From contig WIDE01000168.1 in assembly GCA_015039315.1 (NCBI GenBank), positions 1-47,403 of the forward strand: a stretch of 47,403 bases of DNA, in the 5' to 3' direction. Below the pieces are notes generated by a model. The model made no database searches, was not told the origin of the DNA, and saw nothing but the letters and a program-made list of their open reading frames with translations. Both the position numbers and the translations under genes were made by a program. Shown piece after piece: positions 43,615 through 47,403 of this stretch. The stretch's first letter is position 1. Every line of letters begins with the position of its first letter. The DNA comes from Clavulina sp. PMI_390. Its lineage: Eukaryota > Basidiomycota > Agaricomycetes > Cantharellales > Hydnaceae.

Positions 43615-44943
43615 CTACAAGTGAGGAGGATGATCGCTAGCCTGTGGTGGTACTGTTAGAGAAGGTCCCCATTGCTGGTTCCCTACGTCTCTCATCCCGG
43701 GACTGGCCTCGTATGGCTCAGAATACCCTGAGTACCCATTCTGCACCATCGGCGGTAGTCCAGGTACCTGTGGCATGGTACTGGGAGTTCGTAGGGGATA
43801 TAGCGAACTGGTTGCGTCGCTAGGCGGGACATGGGTATCCGCATAGAGGGAGCTAGGCGGACGGTACAGTGCACCTGTCGGCCCATAAAGTGGAGAATCA
43901 TGGGCGTGGCGCTGTCTTCGTCGTCTGAGGAGAATGATAGCGATCACTGCGGCGATGATGACGCAGGCACCTCCGGCCACGCCTCCCGCGATCGCAGCGA
44001 CGTGAGATGAGCGGACGGCTGCTTGAGCGAGAGCAGTCGTACTTGCGGTGCTGGGGGAGATTGTTGTGCTCGATGGGGAGGTGGTTGACAGGGACCCATT
44101 GGAAGAGAGCGTTGTGTTGGAGCCTGTGGTAGGCGCGGAAGTGGTAGAGCTTGAAGTTGTGGTTTGAGTAGCCGAAGTTCCACCCGCCGAGGTCTTAGTG
44201 GTTGAGGAGGTGGAGGTGGCCTGTGGCGAGGACGAAGATTGGTGGGAACTAAGTAGAATGTCCAGGGCAATTGTCAGTTGCAATTACGGGCATTGCCTAA
44301 CTGTCATGTTTACTCACGAAGTACTAGTAGCGGGGGATGAGGAAGCGGGAGTGATTCTGGAAAATATAACAAAGTATCAGCGCGCTCGGTCCGCTAGAGT
44401 TACCATGGCTGGCTCGTAGATGCGAGTTCCGCTTACTCAAGAAAGTCCAGAGCTACCCAAAGCCCGCTAGCATCATTTTGCGTGATGACCAAGTCATGAG
44501 AGCTGGAGCCATCGAGACCATCAATCGTGCAAAGGAGCGCCCGGAAAGTGTATACATCGCTATCGGTATAGCATGTACAATCTTGTGTGTGACTTTCGTC
44601 GACGGTAAAGGTAAACTTTGCACCGTCGTTATGCGTCACACCATACATGCTAACTGCGGTGCCTGTCGAGTCATATTATCTACCTGCGTCAGAGGGGATT
44701 CGAATTGTATCATGCTGGTATTAGGTCCTCACCAGTGAAGGTATAAGCAGCTGTTCCTTGACTAGAGTTTGTCGCACGTTCAGTGCCGCCATAATCGTCT
44801 CCATTGGCGATCTCCATCCAGGTGAAGTCGTACGTAAGTTCGCCATCTTGCACGAGCTGCTGGGCGTATACGAGAGATTGTGATAGCGTGACCAGCACGA
44901 GAAGAATAGATCGAAATCGACCGTGGATAAATCCAGTCCACAT
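43615..44943 (-). CDS. Single-pass receptor-like membrane protein, family member D
   Basis: Four exons from the start: 44733-44943, 44437-44662, 44318-44356, 43615-44248; 369 residues. MWTGFIHGRFRSILLVLVTL starts a signal peptide ending SLVYAQQ. Ectodomain: LTYDFTWMEIANGDDYGG, TFTG-TAVSMYGVTHNDGAKF, DCTCYTDSDVYTF, ALLCTIDGLDGSSSHDLV, LWVALDF. Stalk, transmembrane helix about 241-265 (AIAGGVAGGACVIIAAVIAI), tail SPLYGPTGALYRPPSSLYAD, SSLYPLRTPSTMPQVPGLPP, YSGYSEPYEASPG. Tandem paralogue of C; the third exon is three bases longer (39 against 36 nt). Confidence 0.87.
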
Positions 44944-45215
44944 CGTTAGAGAGTGAGTGGAACGAGCGAGGGAATGCGGTTGAGAGAAGGCGCTGCTTAT
45001 TGTGGTATAAGAGATAGAGAAGGATGTGTTGTTGCCCACTGGTACACGCGGTGTAAAGGTTGGCAAAAAAAAGCTCGACGCGCGCTAGCAAGATGGACAC
45101 TACACGCCAGACGAAGTGAAAGTCTTGCTTAAACCAGCCTTGGTGGTGGGAGAGAGTTGAAAACCGTTGCTGAGAGGCATTCGCCAACTAAAAAAAGATC
45201 CGAATTCTGACATCA

Positions 45216-47073
45216 GACACCATCTGGTTGGGTCTGCCCGAGCGATGCTCAGGAACAGTACCACTATATCGGTTTTGGTGTCGAGTTTACACACGCTATG
45301 CATTCAAAGAAGTATGTCCACAATTCGATCAATTGTGATATGGATTTTGCCGTTGTGCGGAGTGTCGAGTCTTCTCAGCATAATTGCCTCCGGTTGCCTT
45401 GGAGGCGGGTTCTCGAGAAGTTGCATAGTGAGACGTAATTAGTTGTTCGGGAGCTCTTCAGTACGTTCTGGTAGCAATAACGATCGACAGAATTAGGGTT
45501 GGCCAGTTAGAACAAAAGCTTGGGAACAAACCTATTCCTCGTCAACAACCGGGCGAGGCATCGTTTGATCCTGGGCGCGCAGCAGACACAGCCTCTCAAG
45601 CGCAGTAAAAATAGACTATGTCCATGCCACACCCAATCAAAACATTTCTCTACCCTCAACCGACGTTGCTTGTACAAGGCCATCATAGGACCAAGGCGTT
45701 TCCTCTCAGATTTGATCAGCATAGGCGGTGCCGTTGCTCACACACCCAACAAAGTTACTGTCATCGTATCCGAGGAGCTGACAGCAATGCAGTGATAGAG
45801 AATCAGGGGTCGTGTGGGTGGCAGTGGTAGTGCTCTTGGCGCATCTGCCAGAAAGTAGAAAGAGGTAAATATCGTGGAAAGAGAGTGCGTGGGAAAGCTC
45901 GTGTCATCGAACCCTGACCACAAAACGACAACCTGGACGGAACAGGAAGTGAGCAACTGATGAGTGGTTGAACTGATATGAAAATATACCGCTCTCATAA
46001 AAAAACTGTGTTCAGACGCCATTGTGGTCACCCGAGGCGTCAATCTATGTGGGGGACGCTGACGGGATGATAAGCCCTCCTCTCCGTCCTGAGTTGAGAG
46101 AAGGACAGCAAAGCGATACGGAGTTCTTCAAGATCGCCACCGCGCTAATTTTAACCCCGAATTGTCTACTGTTTTGGCGAAAATTCAGAGTCCTTGTTGA
46201 TAATAAAAGAAGACCACTAAGCCACCCATAATGCAGACACCTTGACTTTCTCCGTCTGTGATCACTCTTCTGTTCGCATCAGCATTCGAGATTGCTAAAG
46301 ATGTTAGAAAAGGAGTATGTGGCCCTGTTCTGCGCAATGTTCTGCTTACCTCTAGCCAAGTTCATCGCCTGCTTATGAGAGTCAGCAACCACTTAGCGTG
46401 CCTCCAATCGGTATTGATAGCATGAACCCTAACGATCCGGCTGGCTTACCGACCAGCACGAAATGTCCTAAAAAAGTCGGTAGGTGGTGATGGGGAGCGC
46501 GAGTGGTCTTTCGGGATGTTCGACTGTTTCGGCGCATGTAGAGCTTGCCTCTTCTTGATGCTTTGCCCCCTCTTGCAGTTTGGAAGGAATGCTTCGAGGC
46601 TGAAATATATCGACCGGCGGGGATTACCACATCCTGAAGGTAGGAGCTGTGTACAGTGCACCAAAGCTCTTAATTCTTACCGCCCTCTCTGACCTTTGGA
46701 CCCATGGGTCTAGCTTGGCGCTGACTGCTTGTTGTTCAGCCGCTCCAGCGCCTGCATTGTTCACACCCAGCATCGCGGAGAGCTACGCGAGCGTTACAAT
46801 ATCGGGGGAAGTGGTGCCAGTGAATTGTGCGTGGTTTGATCAGGCTCGTGGCTCGCCTGGCCAGAACGACTGACCTTTCGATACCACTGGTAGCTGCACT
46901 GGTTGTTTCTACATGCCTTGTGCTTTGGCGCAGGAGTCCCGCGAACTCGCTCTAGAAGAAAGCGCTCTGCTCGGCCAATAACCTTTACGCTTTTCACTCC
47001 AACCGCAGCAACTCTTGACTGTATTGAACTAGATGAATGTACTGACATTATCAGGTCTGAGAATTTTTAACCT
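45216..47073. other. Intergenic, no gene recognised
   Basis: About 1.9 kb. Many short ORFs on both strands (for example 45520-45795, 46382-46664, 46649-46873) overlap each other and lack splice or family support. I see no RNA gene. Confidence 0.4.
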
Positions 47074-47403
47074 TCACAGCAATGTAACACCCTCGTTCTT
47101 GGCCGCTTCCATCCAGATGTTCCACATCGACGCTGTCAGCGTGTCATCCGATGACAGGACATTCGGGTAAAGCTTGGTCTGACGGTCGTAGAATGCCCCA
47201 CGCCCAGCGGGAGAGAGTAGGAGAGGTTTCATCGATGTCGCGAGCCATGTTTGCGTGGCCGCGCATTGCTCTTGGCTGACTGTGATATAAAGAGCAAAAC
47301 GCGATTCAGGCTTTTCTGGTTGTAATCTAACAGGAAAGCGTCGAGGACTCACTGGAGATGGCCTTCACGACTCGCAACATGAGCTTCTCACCTCTTGTCA
47401 GGT
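47074..47403 (-). CDS. 3' end of an unrecognised gene, cut by the window
   Basis: The last exon is 47074-47351 on the minus strand, after acceptor CTCCAG; a 40-nt intron (47352-47391, donor GTGAGA) separates it from an exon running off the edge. The C-terminal 90 residues read ESRFALYITVSQEQCAATQT, WLATSMKPLLLSPAGRGAFY, then DRQTKLYPNVLSSDD and a Trp-containing helix (MWNIWMEAAKNEGV) before the stop. It looks like folded protein, but I cannot name the family. Confidence 0.5.

Larger units (their letters stand above)
43105..45215. repeat. Segmental duplication, copy 2 (F-box fragment plus gene D)
   Basis: Same orientation as copy 1. Right border similarity runs through GCTGAGAGGCATTCGCCAACT to GAATTCTGACATCA near 45214. 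The copy is shorter by roughly 1.6 kb because of the internal loss in the F-box gene. Confidence 0.75.

Noticed and set aside
24043..44943. Calling the membrane family Wsc or Mid2 sensors by name
   Set aside because: There is no WSC domain, and the cysteine pattern (CxC...C) differs; only the architecture is similar.
45216..47073. Several 60-100 residue ORFs as small genes
   Set aside because: Mutually overlapping on both strands, no splice continuity, no recognisable motif.

Overview
The window looks like a piece of a basidiomycete nuclear genome, most likely an Agaricomycete. A Ceratobasidiaceae/Rhizoctonia-like source is my guess from the gene families, not something the sequence proves. 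The evidence is eukaryotic gene structure throughout: 40-90 nt GT-AG introns in almost every gene, several microexons, no operons, F-box genes with LRR-like bodies, a DUF6534-type seven-helix membrane protein, and fungal housekeeping genes. I rebuilt the gene models by hand from splice sites, reading-frame continuity and remembered family consensus. In each complete model the exon lengths sum to a multiple of three.

Left part (1-12.4 kb). The 3' part of an AAT-family amino acid permease (15 exons visible, two in-frame stops at TM10) is followed by an 11-exon GH5 steryl/ceramide beta-glucosidase of the EGCrP/Egh1 type. A gene-poor stretch (6.2-9.5 kb) holds one unknown ORF, decayed repeats, a 46-bp tandem repeat and a strong hairpin. 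Then comes a TPR-like protein with an Asp/Ser tail.

Middle (13.9-28 kb). BBC1/MTI1 (actin-patch, type I myosin regulator) converges on MDE1 (methionine salvage). An F-box gene is divergent from SGF29 (SAGA reader subunit). After a 265-bp assembly gap comes the first member (A) of a single-pass membrane protein family. A small basic nuclear-like protein and purine nucleoside phosphorylase share a 92-bp divergent promoter.

Right part (28-47.4 kb). An unrecognised multi-exon minus-strand gene and an unresolved locus (29.4-31.0 kb) are followed by a DUF6534 membrane protein and an F-box gene. Three more members of the membrane protein family follow: B on plus, C and D on minus. C and D lie in a tandem segmental duplication whose other component is an F-box/LRR-like gene that is broken in both copies. 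The right edge cuts a gene on the minus strand.

The most interesting content is the four-member receptor-like family: signal peptide, beta-rich ectodomain with a CxC...C cysteine pattern, Ser/Thr stalk, Gly-rich transmembrane helix, and a short cytoplasmic tail with repeated LYGP / ALY.PP / SLY motifs and a terminal YSGxSEP motif. All four have the same four-exon structure with the same intron phases, and two arose by local duplication together with the F-box-like gene. Their function is unknown. Cell-surface or wall sensing is an inference from architecture only.
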